A stretch of 39,000 nucleotides of DNA, taken from the NCBI RefSeq assembly GCF_000337495.1, contig NZ_AOIS01000024.1:1-39000 (forward strand). The letters are read 5' to 3'. Positions 1-8,242 of this stretch are shown one piece after another (the first letter of the stretch is position 1; the number at the start of each line of letters is the position of its first letter). This DNA is from Haloterrigena salina JCM 13891. Its GTDB lineage: Archaea > Halobacteriota > Halobacteria > Halobacteriales > Natrialbaceae. The notes beneath the pieces are model-generated. The model had not been told where the DNA came from. It saw nothing but the letters and a program-made list of their open reading frames with translations, and made no database searches. Position numbers and translations under genes: made by a program.

Positions 1-35
1 TCCCTCGCGCCATCAGAGATGTGTATAAGAGACAG
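1..35. other. sequencing adapter (artifact)
   Basis: Bases 17-35 read AGATGTGTATAAGAGACAG, the 19-bp Tn5 mosaic end used in Nextera libraries. Bases 1-16 match the 3' part of the 454-style primer A tail (ending GCGCCATCAG) used with the early Nextera kits. This is untrimmed library DNA at a contig end, not genome. Genomic sequence begins at about base 36. Translating the adapter forward gives a spurious protein beginning MYKRQ, a known adapter-derived artifact. Confidence 0.97.
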
Positions 36-323
36 GGCCTGACAGTGGTCGTGGTCGTGCCCTTCGCACTCCTCGGCACACTCCTCGCAGAGGTCGGCAC
101 AGATCTCGCCCAACTCCTCGTGGTAGCTCGAGTTGCGGGCCATGAAGCGCGCGTGCAGCGACGCGATATCGGCCACGTCACGGCAGAGCCGGATACAGCG
201 GGCCATCCCGTCCTCGTCTGCACAGGCGTCGGCACACCACTCGCAGACCTGGGCGGCCTCGAGACAGTTGTCGATACACTCTTGCATGTGGTCGTCCGCG
301 TGGTCGATCTGTTGAAGCGCCAT
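36..323 (-). CDS. four-helix bundle copper-binding protein (Csp/DUF326 type), 3'-truncated
   Basis: The reading frame starts at ATG 323-321 and stays open for 96 codons until it meets the adapter at base 35, so the C-terminus is missing. The protein is cysteine-rich, with Cys spaced along predicted helices: CIDNC, CEWCADAC, RCIRLC, ICADLCEECAEEC, then a His/Asp segment HDHDHC. This spacing is typical of the DUF326/Csp family, four-helix bundles that line their core with Cys thiolates and store many Cu(I) ions. Family members are about 110-150 residues, so the visible part is most of the protein. No signal peptide is seen, which suggests a cytosolic Csp3-like form. Copper storage is inferred from the family. 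No copper chaperone or exporter gene is visible nearby. Confidence 0.85.
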
Positions 324-410
324 CACGCGAATCGACGCCAAGGATAGCCATCAAGCTATGACGGGCGTTTGCAAGGGTGAATTCTGCAGCACGGCCGCGA
401 ACACCCGTAT

Positions 411-429
411 ACGGCGGAAAATTCGCCGT
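411..429 (-). terminator. possible stem-loop terminator after the MoxR gene
   Basis: Arms ACGGCG (411-416) and CGCCGT (424-429) are exact reverse complements around a 7-nt A/T-rich loop. On the minus strand the hairpin lies about 32 nt after the MoxR stop codon at 461. It also lies upstream of the copper-protein gene, so a regulatory role is an alternative. Weak evidence. Confidence 0.3.
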
Positions 430-460
430 CGAGGGCGGTCCCCGTCCGGCCGGATCACTC

Positions 461-1657
461 TCACGGCCACGGCGAGTCGTCGTCCGCTCGAGTCGCCTCG
501 TCGGTCGCACCGTCGGAATCGCGGTTCTGGCCCGATTCGGTCCACGAAGCGTCCGGTTCGTCGCTCGAGTCGTCGGACGACGAGGCAGCAGGGGACGCGC
601 CGTCAGCGGTCGACCGGGGGTCGGCGGCAGCGTCGGATTCGGCTGTGGACTCAAGGTCGTCGCCGTCGTCAGCGTCGGGCTCGCTCGCGTCCGGCGACAC
701 CGCCGGCACGTCGACCGACCGCAGGGCGCGCCGCACGATATCGCCGCCCGCGACGCCCTCGACGCTGGCCTCGGTCGTGAGTACGATCCGGTGGGCCATC
801 GTCGGCTCGGCGAGTCGCTTCACGTCGTCGGGCGTGACGTAGGATCGGCCGTCGATGACCGCCGCCGCGCGGGCCGCCTCGAAGACTCGCTGGACGCCCC
901 GCGGCGAGACGCCGATCTCGGCGTGGCCGTCCCGGCGGGTCGCCCGCGCGAGGTCGATGATGTAGCGCCGGAGTTTCTCGTCGACGGTCACGTCTTCGGT
1001 CAGGTTCTGGATCGCCAGGACCGCGTCCGGATCGATGACCGGCTCGACGCTCGGCGACAGCGTCCGGCGGTTCGCCCGTCGCTCGAGCAGCCCCATCTCC
1101 CCCTCGACGTCGGGATAGCCGAGCGAGGTCTTGACGCTGAAGCGGTCGCGCTGGGCCTCCGGCAGGCGGAATGTTCCCTCTTGTTCGATTGGGTTCTGGG
1201 TCGCGATCACGACGAAGGGTTCGGGCAGGTCGTAGGTCGTCCCGTCGACGCTGACCTGGCGTTCCTCCATGGCCTCGAGCAGCGCGGCCTGCGTTTTGGG
1301 GGGCGCGCGGTTGATCTCGTCGGCCAGCACGACGTTGGCGAACACCGGCCCCTCCGAGAACTCGAACTCGCCGCTGTGTTCGTCGTAGACCGTCGACCCG
1401 CTCACGTCGGAGGGCAGCAGGTCGGGGGTAAACTGGATGCGCGTAAACTCCAGGCCCATCGATTCGGCGATCGTCCGGGCGATGACCGACTTGCCCGTCC
1501 CCGGCACGTCCTCGAGTAGGACGTGGCCGCGGGCGAACACGGCCGAGAGCACGGCGTAGAGCACGCCGTGATCGACCACGGCGGCTTCCTCGATGCGCCC
1601 GACGACGTCGCGGACGGTGGCTTCGGCGTCGGCGGGCGTCACGTTCGACTCGTCCAT
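461..1657 (-). CDS. MoxR-family AAA+ ATPase
   Basis: A 398-residue MoxR-type AAA+ ATPase. Walker A is LLEDVPGTGKS (residues 47-57), Walker B is VLADEINRAPP (about 110-120), followed by a sensor segment IATQNPIEQEGTF (about 151-163) and a C-terminal lid. MoxR ATPases work with VWA/DUF58 proteins as chaperones that activate or assemble partner complexes. Here the DUF58 partner is two genes upstream on the same strand. The last roughly 70 residues are an acidic, low-complexity Asp/Glu/Ser tail. I chose the start at 1657 (MDESNVTP). The frame extends 19 codons further up, but those residues fall in the spacer after the preceding gene and are not MoxR-like. Last gene of the operon, 60 bp after its neighbour. 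Confidence 0.93.
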   Translation of the reverse strand: MDESNVTPADAEATVRDVVGRIEEAAVVDHGVLYAVLSAVFARGHVLLEDVPGTGKSVIARTIAESMGLEFTRIQFTPDLLPSDVSGSTVYDEHSGEFEFSEGPVFANVVLADEINRAPPKTQAALLEAMEERQVSVDGTTYDLPEPFVVIATQNPIEQEGTFRLPEAQRDRFSVKTSLGYPDVEGEMGLLERRANRRTLSPSVEPVIDPDAVLAIQNLTEDVTVDEKLRRYIIDLARATRRDGHAEIGVSPRGVQRVFEAARAAAVIDGRSYVTPDDVKRLAEPTMAHRIVLTTEASVEGVAGGDIVRRALRSVDVPAVSPDASEPDADDGDDLESTAESDAAADPRSTADGASPAASSSDDSSDEPDASWTESGQNRDSDGATDEATRADDDSPWP

Positions 1658-1717
1658 ACGCGAACGTGATACTCGGTGAACATCAATCCCCTGATCGGTC
1701 CCGTCGGAGCCCAACCG

Positions 1718-3181
1718 CTACCCGCGCAACGGCACCAGCAACAGCACCGCGCCGAACGCGATCACGACGGCGCCGCCGGCGGTGCCGATCCCCGCGAACG
1801 CGCCCGACCGCAGCGCCTCGAGACCGGCCGCCAGCAGGACGGCGCCCAGCGCCACGCCGACGGCGACCGCGGCGTGGAACAGCTCGAGGCGGCGGGTATC
1901 GGGGAGATGGCCGAGTTCGGCGGTCAGTCCGAGGCCGAACGTCGAGACGTCCCAGACGAGCAAGGCGCCGGCGACGGTCGCGAACGTCAGGACGGGTTCA
2001 CCCCCGCCCAGCCCGATCGCGACGAACAGCAGCCCCGTCGCGGCGACGGCCGGCCCGGTCGCTCGAGTCGGGAGCAACTCCAGGCCGTCGGCGAGGACGG
2101 CGGCGCCGCCGACGACGAACAGCGCCAGCGGCCCGGCCAGCAACAGCGCGGCGACCGGCGCGCCGGAGGTCGTCAGTCCCCAGGCCAACCGCGGGACGCC
2201 CCGAACCAGCCCGAAGAACAGGAGGACGGCCCAGACGACGCCGACGACCGTGATGGCGACGCCGACGATCATCGCGACGGCGCTCCGGGTCGACTCGACG
2301 CTGATCTGGCGGGTCAGGCGTCGCGCGGCGCCGGCCAGCGTTCCGGCGAGTGCGACTGCGAACCCGACGGCGACGAGCGGCCAGACGACGAACGGCGACG
2401 ACAGCCCCCGGAACAGCGCCCCGAGGCCGAACTCTCGGACGCCGCTGCCGAGCCCGCCCCAGGTCCAGAGCGCCGTCAGGACGATCCCAAGAACGGGGAG
2501 CCCGAAGAGCGTCCACCGGAGGCCCCGGTGGACGAGATCCAGTCGCGCCTCGAGGGGCTCGCGGCGGGACCGGGGCGTCAGCTGTCGGAGCGGAAGCTGC
2601 CGGTAGCCGATCAGGAGCGCGGCGGCGGTCGCCCACACGACTATCAGAAAGCCGAGCACGGATTCCAGCGGCGCCGCCGGCCCGGTGACCCACTGCAGGA
2701 CGACCCGGCCGATTAGGGCGACGGCGAGCAGCACCGCGACGACGATCGCGCTGACGACCATCGAGACGTAGGTCACGGCCGCGCTCTTGACCGCCCGCGC
2801 GACGTCGTCGCTCCCGACGTCGGCCCAGGCCGCCGCGACGCCGACCAACGAGAGCGCGCAGGCGGCCACGACGAACAGCGCCCGGTCGAGGAACGGTCCG
2901 ACGACGACGAGCACCGCGAGCGCCGAGCCGGCGGTCACCAGCAGGAGGTGGCCGACGAACAGCCGGGCGAAGGAGTCGCGCTCGAGCAGGGCGACGCCGG
3001 CGACGGCGCCGCCGGCGACGAGGGCCAGCGTCGGCAACAGCGACGGCTCGCCGGTTCGGATACCGATCCCGCCGACGACGGCGACGACGACGAGCGTGGC
3101 CACCCAGAGGCTCGCCGCCCGCGGTCTGCCCTCGTCGCCGATCGCCGACGGACTGTCGAGGCGGGGGCCGGCGATGGCCAT
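1718..3181 (-). CDS. polytopic membrane protein of the MoxR/DUF58 operon
   Basis: A 487-residue integral membrane protein. About 12-14 hydrophobic segments rich in Ala, Val, Leu and Gly follow a roughly 25-residue charged N-terminus. No catalytic motif is visible. It lies between the DUF58 gene (its start codon abuts that gene's stop codon, reading TAG-ATG on the minus strand) and the MoxR gene. From memory this matches the uncharacterised haloarchaeal family now called DUF7519, which recurs in these clusters; that name is unverified. Its position suggests a membrane component of the MoxR-DUF58 system. Transport or scaffolding would be a guess. Confidence 0.8.
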   Translation of the reverse strand: MAIAGPRLDSPSAIGDEGRPRAASLWVATLVVVAVVGGIGIRTGEPSLLPTLALVAGGAVAGVALLERDSFARLFVGHLLLVTAGSALAVLVVVGPFLDRALFVVAACALSLVGVAAAWADVGSDDVARAVKSAAVTYVSMVVSAIVVAVLLAVALIGRVVLQWVTGPAAPLESVLGFLIVVWATAAALLIGYRQLPLRQLTPRSRREPLEARLDLVHRGLRWTLFGLPVLGIVLTALWTWGGLGSGVREFGLGALFRGLSSPFVVWPLVAVGFAVALAGTLAGAARRLTRQISVESTRSAVAMIVGVAITVVGVVWAVLLFFGLVRGVPRLAWGLTTSGAPVAALLLAGPLALFVVGGAAVLADGLELLPTRATGPAVAATGLLFVAIGLGGGEPVLTFATVAGALLVWDVSTFGLGLTAELGHLPDTRRLELFHAAVAVGVALGAVLLAAGLEALRSGAFAGIGTAGGAVVIAFGAVLLLVPLRG

Positions 3182-4759
3182 CTACCGATCACCTCCCTGT
3201 CGCGGCGAGGCGCCGTCGCCGGCGGTCGAGACCGCTCCGTCGCGCTCGGTTCCCGTGGAGTCGTCGGCCGGCGACCGCCACGTGTACTTGGCCGTCGCCG
3301 ATTCCGACTCGGTCGTTTCTGACGGCGTCGAATCTACGCTCTCGGGCTCGGGTGCGGTCTCGCTATCTGCTCCGAACTCGCCCTCGCTGCCGGCTTCGCC
3401 GCCGCTTCGGCCACCGCCGCCGCCGGATCCGCCCGAGAGGCGAGCGCTCGAGAGCCGCGCGTCGGCTGTGAAGGCATGTTCGATGAGGACGGGCAGCGGC
3501 GTCCCACGGCGCCAGTCGAAGGTCCGGGCGCCAAGCGCCTGGCAGCGGGCCAGCCGGGTCCGCCGCCGGAGCTGTTCGTACTGGCCGCTGACGGTGTTGC
3601 CCGGGACGACGTCGGGCGAGAGCACGACGACGGGGAGGCCGCCCCCGCGCCAGCGCTCGACCGCCGTGACCGACCGGTCGTCGAGCACCGGCGAGAACAG
3701 CGCCACCTGCGCTCCCGCCGGCGCGAGCTCGAGCACCTTGCGGACCTGCCGGGGCAGTTGCCCGCGGTCCTGCCTCCTCGAGGACGTTCGCGAGAACCGC
3801 CCGCTCGAGGACTCGTCCGCCGTCGCCGAGCGGATGACCTCGAGTGCGCGCGTGCGCTGCTCGCGGCCGCTCGCGGGTTCGATCCAGTGGAGGCCCGCGG
3901 GCCCGTCGCCGTCGCGACCGATGACGGCGACGCCGACGTCGTGGCCGTGGCCGAGCAGATCGGTCAGCGTCCGGGTCGCCGCGTAGGCCGCGAACTCGAC
4001 GGCGGTCGGGCGGCCGGGCCCCGCGACGACCGCGTTGGACGAGCGGGCGTCGACGACCAGCACGACCGTCGCCGCGACCTGGCGCTCGTACTCGATCGTC
4101 GCGAGCGTCCCGCGTTTCGCGTAGTGGCGCCAGTCGATCCGGTCGGCCGGATCGTCCGGCCGGTGCTCGCGAACGGAGTGGAAGGAGAGCCCCTCGCCGG
4201 GTCGGTCGGTCGTCAGCTGTCCGATCCGGCCGCGTCCGACCTCCTCGATCGGCGGCGCGTCGGCGTCGAGTCGACACACCAGCCGTTCCGCGCCCGCGGT
4301 CGACAGCCGCGTCGTCGCGACCGCGCTCGCGCCGAGTCCGCGTACGCGACACTCCGGGGCGTCGAACTCGTACTCGCCGCGTCGGGCGACGACCAGGTAC
4401 TCGATTCGGTGTTCCTCGCCGGGCTCGAGGGTCACGCCGGCCCGCGGCGATCCCTCGAGGACGGCGAGGTCTTCGGGGACGCCGTCGACGAGTCGACAGT
4501 CGGTGACCGCCCGATCCGACTCGTTTCGTACCGTCAGCGTCACGGTGACGGGGCGGCCGGGCGCCGTCGGCGTCGGCGAGACCTCGCGGACCGCCGCGAG
4601 TCCCTCGGGCGCCGAGACGGTCGACAGCGAGCCGTAGGCCACGTAGACGAGCGGGACGATCGCGGCGAGCAACAGGACGGGGCTGGCGTCGAGCAGGCCG
4701 GCGAGGACGAGCACCACCGTGGCCGCGATCGCGCCGCGCCAGCGCAGCCGTCTGCTCAT
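3182..4759 (-). CDS. DUF58 domain protein (VWA-like, membrane-anchored)
   Basis: A 525-residue protein. Two N-terminal membrane segments (about 10-42) precede an extracytoplasmic beta-rich domain (about 55-165) and the DUF58 core, whose signature RIDWRHYAKRGTLATIEYER lies at about 207-226. A VWA-like strand VVLVVDARSSN (about 232-242) follows. The MIDAS position reads D-A-R-S-S, so the first Ser of the usual DxSxS is Arg. The C-terminal roughly 85 residues are low-complexity Gly/Ser/Glu. DUF58 proteins are the usual MoxR partners. The start at 4759 overlaps the stop of the upstream gene by 4 bp (ATGA), showing translational coupling. Confidence 0.9.
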   Translation of the reverse strand: MSRRLRWRGAIAATVVLVLAGLLDASPVLLLAAIVPLVYVAYGSLSTVSAPEGLAAVREVSPTPTAPGRPVTVTLTVRNESDRAVTDCRLVDGVPEDLAVLEGSPRAGVTLEPGEEHRIEYLVVARRGEYEFDAPECRVRGLGASAVATTRLSTAGAERLVCRLDADAPPIEEVGRGRIGQLTTDRPGEGLSFHSVREHRPDDPADRIDWRHYAKRGTLATIEYERQVAATVVLVVDARSSNAVVAGPGRPTAVEFAAYAATRTLTDLLGHGHDVGVAVIGRDGDGPAGLHWIEPASGREQRTRALEVIRSATADESSSGRFSRTSSRRQDRGQLPRQVRKVLELAPAGAQVALFSPVLDDRSVTAVERWRGGGLPVVVLSPDVVPGNTVSGQYEQLRRRTRLARCQALGARTFDWRRGTPLPVLIEHAFTADARLSSARLSGGSGGGGGRSGGEAGSEGEFGADSETAPEPESVDSTPSETTESESATAKYTWRSPADDSTGTERDGAVSTAGDGASPRQGGDR

Positions 4760-5616
4760 CGGTCCGCCACCTCGCGTTTCCCGTTTGGTCCGTCCCCTTC
4801 GGGAAAATCCGTGCCGCTCTCGTCACCACTGTCGGCGTCCTCGGACGCGAGCCGCGGCCGCGGCGGTCGCGGCCCGCGGACGGTCGCCGCCGGATCGACG
4901 GCCCGCTGGAGTCGACCGTCGGCGCCGCGCCTGAGTTCCTCGAGTCGCGGCTGCAGGACGGGCTTCGTCCGGGGCGCCGACTGGCCGGGGACCGACGGGA
5001 GCGCCTCGTCGGCGGCCTCGGCGACGGCGCTCATCGCCCGCCGACTGCGATCGCGGGCGACTCGTTCGGGGAAGAGCCACGCCCGGATCCGTTCGCGGAG
5101 CGGCCGATCAGGGGGGTCGATCGACGGCTCGAGGACGCTCGCGGCCAGTCGGTCGTCGGTCCACGAACCGTCCGCGAGCGTCGCCTTCACCGCCTCCCGC
5201 GACTGCCCGCCCGCGACGAGGGCCTCCCCCAACGTTTCCCGGAGCGGCGGGCGAACCACCTCGAGGCCGTCTTCGACGGTCTCGCGGTGGCGCGCTCGTT
5301 CGCCGGCTCGCTCGATCACTGACGCGAGCTCGTCGCTCGAGAGTTCGGGCGTTCGATCGCTCCGCTCGGGAGACGGCGCGGCGAACGAGTCGCCGGGCGC
5401 CCACGAGACGGGCGGTGCGTCGGCGCTCGCGTCGAGCGCGCCGCGGATCTTCGCGCCGCCGACCGCGAGCGCGACGAGCGCGAGCACGACGACGCCGAAC
5501 GCGACGCTCGCCGTCCACGTCCACGCCCACGCCGGCTGCGCCTCGAGGCCGAACAGGAGGCCGGCCGCGACGAACCCGATTCCGAGGACCACGAGCAGCC
5601 ACTCGCGGCGCGTCAC
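4756..5616 (-). CDS. small membrane-anchored protein of the MoxR/DUF58 operon
   Basis: A 286-residue protein with two N-terminal membrane helices (about 5-24 and 33-54) followed by a charged soluble domain of about 230 residues. That domain is rich in Arg and Glu, contains a helical segment (about 95-215), and ends in an acidic tail. No catalytic motif is recognised. It overlaps both neighbours by 4 bp (ATGA), so it is a translationally coupled member of the five-gene operon. From memory it resembles the haloarchaeal family labelled DUF7269, unverified. A cytoplasmic adaptor anchored beside the DUF58 protein would fit, but that is inference from position only. Confidence 0.8.
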   Translation of the reverse strand: MTRREWLLVVLGIGFVAAGLLFGLEAQPAWAWTWTASVAFGVVVLALVALAVGGAKIRGALDASADAPPVSWAPGDSFAAPSPERSDRTPELSSDELASVIERAGERARHRETVEDGLEVVRPPLRETLGEALVAGGQSREAVKATLADGSWTDDRLAASVLEPSIDPPDRPLRERIRAWLFPERVARDRSRRAMSAVAEAADEALPSVPGQSAPRTKPVLQPRLEELRRGADGRLQRAVDPAATVRGPRPPRPRLASEDADSGDESGTDFPEGDGPNGKREVADR

Positions 5617-7943
5617 GGCCGCTCACCTCCCGGGTCGCGATCGGGCGTGTTACCGGCCGTCGACCCGTCCGAATCGTCCGCGTCGTCCGTCTCGTTCGTT
5701 CCGCCTCCGTCGGCTGCACCGCCCTCGGTGTCCGCGCCGTCACCACCGTCGTCCTCCGTCTCGAGGAGCGCCGCGTAGGCCGTATCGGCCCGATCCCGGA
5801 CGCCGCTCGAGAGCGGGCGGCGGCCGTACTCGACCTCCCGAAACAGCGTCGTCAGTTCGTCGACCGGCCGGTCGGGGTACCCCTGCTGGCGGGCGGCGCG
5901 CCGGACTTCGCCGGGCGTGTAGTGGCGCCACCGACGGGGTGCGACCCGCCGGGCGAAGGCCCGCCACAGCTCGCGGAAGGTGAGGCGCTCGTCGGTCTCC
6001 GGCGCGGTGTCGGGCGCGGCGCGCGTCCGTTCGACGCGTTCGTCCTCGTCGCCGTCGTCCTCGCGCTCCGCGGGATCGTTTTCGTCGCGCCCGCGGTAGA
6101 GCAGCGCCGCGACTCCGAGCGCGGCCGCGACGACGGCGGCTCCCCGCGGCCCGTCGACGACGTAGCCGGCGGCGACGGCGGGACCGGCGGCGAGGACGCC
6201 GATAACCGCCGCCGACGGAACCCGTCGAAGCGTCTCGAGCCAGCGACGGCCGATCGCGAGCCCCCGCGTCGGGAGCGCGGCCAGCCAGCCGCCGAACGCC
6301 GCGGCCAGCGCCCTGCCGGACCGGGGCAGCGACGCGGCCCACGCTCGAGCGGCCGCGAGCCGCGCGCGGCCCCAGTCGACGACGCGCTCGAGGCGGGTGA
6401 CCAGCGCGAGGAGTCGGTCGACGATCCACTGGAGGGCGCCGCCCGCGGCGTCACCGGGTGACGGCCGCACGTCGAGGATGGTGCGGTCGCTCCGGGCGTA
6501 GGTGACGCCGAGCGCCAGCGCTCCGAGAGTCAAGAGTGCGAGGGCACCGGCGGCCCGCCCGTAGAACGCCTCGACGGTGAGGACGACCGCCGTCGCCGCC
6601 GTCGCGCCGAGGACGCCGGCCGCGCCGCGCCTGCCGTGGGTCCGGGCGGCGACGGCGGTCAGTCCGACGATGGCGACGCCGAGAACGACCGCGACGCTGC
6701 CGTACTGGCCGGCGAGACTCACGGTCTCGGTCCGATCGGCCGTGCTGACCGTGATCGCCGTCGTCGGATCGACGGGGAACGCGAGGTCGAGGCGGCCGTC
6801 GTCGTCCGTCGTCCCGATCGCCTCGCCGCCGACCCGCACCTCGGCGTTCGCGACCGGCTCGTCGTCGACGGTCGCCTCGAGGACGCCGGGGCTTCCGGGG
6901 ATCGGTGCCAGTCCCTCTGGGGAGAGCGATACCTCGAGCAGTCGGACCTCGACGGTCGTCGTTCCGGCGAAATCGCCGCGGGCGACGCCGAGTTCGAACG
7001 ATTCGGTGTCGTCGTCGGGGACGTCGATGACCGCGAGTCCGTCCGCGTTCGTCTCGGCGACCTCCTCGCCGTCGATCGTCACGCTCGCGTTGGCCATCGG
7101 GACGCCCTCGATGGACGCCTCGACGGTCACGGGTTCGCCCGGATCCGGCGGTCCGCGAACGGCGATTTCGACCTCCCCTTCGACCTCGTACTCGACGCTG
7201 CCGTTGTCGACCTCGTCGACTTCCTGGGCGCTCGCGAGCGTTGGCGCGTTCGCCGTCGAACTAGTCGTCATCGGGCTCGTGCTTGTGCTCGTCCCCACAC
7301 CGGCACCGAGCAGCGCGGTCGCGGACGCCGTCGCGCTCGCCGTCTCCGCAGTTCCAGAACACGCCGGATACTCGTCCGACTCGATGCGGACGTTCAGGTT
7401 CTCGACGTAGGGGACCGTTCCCGTCACGCGCCCCTGCTCGTCCGTTTCCCCGACGTAGTCGTCGTCGTACCAGACGTCGGCGCCGGCGACGGACTCGCCC
7501 TCGTACTGGATCCGCGCCGTCACCTCGCTGCCGGGCGTCGGTTCGCGGTCCAGCCAAATCGCACACGGCGGCGTCGAGGGGTCGCCGTCGCCCGGCCCGG
7601 GCCCGCGATCGATTTCGCCGTCGGGCTCGGGGTCGCCATTCCCGAGCCAGTCGAACTCGGTCCACTCGAGCAGCCCGTCCCAGTTGATATCGAGATCCGG
7701 GATGCTGTCGGGGCCGTCACCCTCCGGCTCGGCCGGGGCCGATCCCGGATCGACGTTCGGGTTCGCGTTCGGGTCGACGTTCGGATCGGCGTCGGGATCG
7801 ACGTTGGCGTCGGGACTCATGATCCCGCTGCCGGCCGGGGCGAGAAACGCGGCGAGCACGATCGCCAGCGCCGCGAGCGCGACGACCGAGAGCTGTCGAT
7901 AGTCGGGGCCGTCGTCCGTCGGTTCGTCGGGGGGATCTGGCAC
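5613..7943 (-). CDS. DUF4129-domain surface protein with Ig-like repeats and EF-hand-like loop
   Basis: A 776-residue first gene of the MoxR operon. In order: cytoplasmic N-terminus; a membrane/signal segment (about 17-36); a short Asp/Asn-Pro repeat (about 45-67); a canonical 12-residue EF-hand-like loop, DINWDGLLEWTE (85-96); a Pro/Asp/Gly linker; three Ig-like or carboxypeptidase-regulatory-like beta domains (about 130-195, 265-335, 340-410) with recurring VANAEV/ETNADG/GTTDDDG turns; membrane helices (about 415-485 and 575-615); and a C-terminal cytoplasmic DUF4129 segment (about 655-728) before an acidic tail. In many bacteria and archaea DUF4129 is the C-terminus of a transglutaminase-like membrane protein. 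No Cys-His-Asp transglutaminase core is visible here. Its stop overlaps the next start by 4 bp. Confidence 0.85.
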   Translation of the reverse strand: MPDPPDEPTDDGPDYRQLSVVALAALAIVLAAFLAPAGSGIMSPDANVDPDADPNVDPNANPNVDPGSAPAEPEGDGPDSIPDLDINWDGLLEWTEFDWLGNGDPEPDGEIDRGPGPGDGDPSTPPCAIWLDREPTPGSEVTARIQYEGESVAGADVWYDDDYVGETDEQGRVTGTVPYVENLNVRIESDEYPACSGTAETASATASATALLGAGVGTSTSTSPMTTSSTANAPTLASAQEVDEVDNGSVEYEVEGEVEIAVRGPPDPGEPVTVEASIEGVPMANASVTIDGEEVAETNADGLAVIDVPDDDTESFELGVARGDFAGTTTVEVRLLEVSLSPEGLAPIPGSPGVLEATVDDEPVANAEVRVGGEAIGTTDDDGRLDLAFPVDPTTAITVSTADRTETVSLAGQYGSVAVVLGVAIVGLTAVAARTHGRRGAAGVLGATAATAVVLTVEAFYGRAAGALALLTLGALALGVTYARSDRTILDVRPSPGDAAGGALQWIVDRLLALVTRLERVVDWGRARLAAARAWAASLPRSGRALAAAFGGWLAALPTRGLAIGRRWLETLRRVPSAAVIGVLAAGPAVAAGYVVDGPRGAAVVAAALGVAALLYRGRDENDPAEREDDGDEDERVERTRAAPDTAPETDERLTFRELWRAFARRVAPRRWRHYTPGEVRRAARQQGYPDRPVDELTTLFREVEYGRRPLSSGVRDRADTAYAALLETEDDGGDGADTEGGAADGGGTNETDDADDSDGSTAGNTPDRDPGGERP

Positions 7944-8079
7944 GTCGTAGCACCTCGGGTTGCTGGATCGCCGTCGGCGGTCGGTTCAGGGCGGGATCGA
8001 TTCGCCGTCGAAGCGGCCGGCCCGCGGAGGGTCGGACCGACCGGTTGCGTTCACAACAGAACGGTGGAACCTGCCGGTT

Positions 8080-8090
8080 CATTAAGGTAT
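8080..8090 (-). promoter_or_regulatory. possible TATA box of the MoxR operon
   Basis: On the minus strand the sequence reads TACCTTAATG, an AT-rich island in GC-rich DNA. Initiation about 25 nt downstream would leave a leader of roughly 115 nt before the start at 7943. That leader contains the inverted repeat GGTCGG-A-CCGACC at 8030-8042. Weak but the only candidate seen. Confidence 0.35.
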
Positions 8091-8242
8091 CCACCGCGCC
8101 CGATCGCGCTCGATTTTCCACCGAAGTCTCTCATCGAACTCTCTCGGGCCGAACGGCGCCGGTAAGACGACCGCGATGAAAGAGACGATCGGAACGGGCT
8201 ACGAACGCAGGATCGACGCTCACTCTCTTCGCCTTCGAGTCC

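Noticed and set aside
21..347. Forward ORF beginning MYKRQ
   Set aside because: It begins inside the sequencing adapter and runs antisense to the Cys-rich copper-protein gene.
1676..2716. Long forward ORF (346 codons) opposite the polytopic membrane protein
   Set aside because: Gln/Arg/Asp-rich shadow typical of high-GC antisense frames; the minus strand encodes a coherent membrane protein coupled to its neighbours.
3476..5983. Forward ORF of 835 codons across the DUF58 region
   Set aside because: It spans three well-supported minus-strand genes with ATGA overlaps; Arg-rich and without domains.
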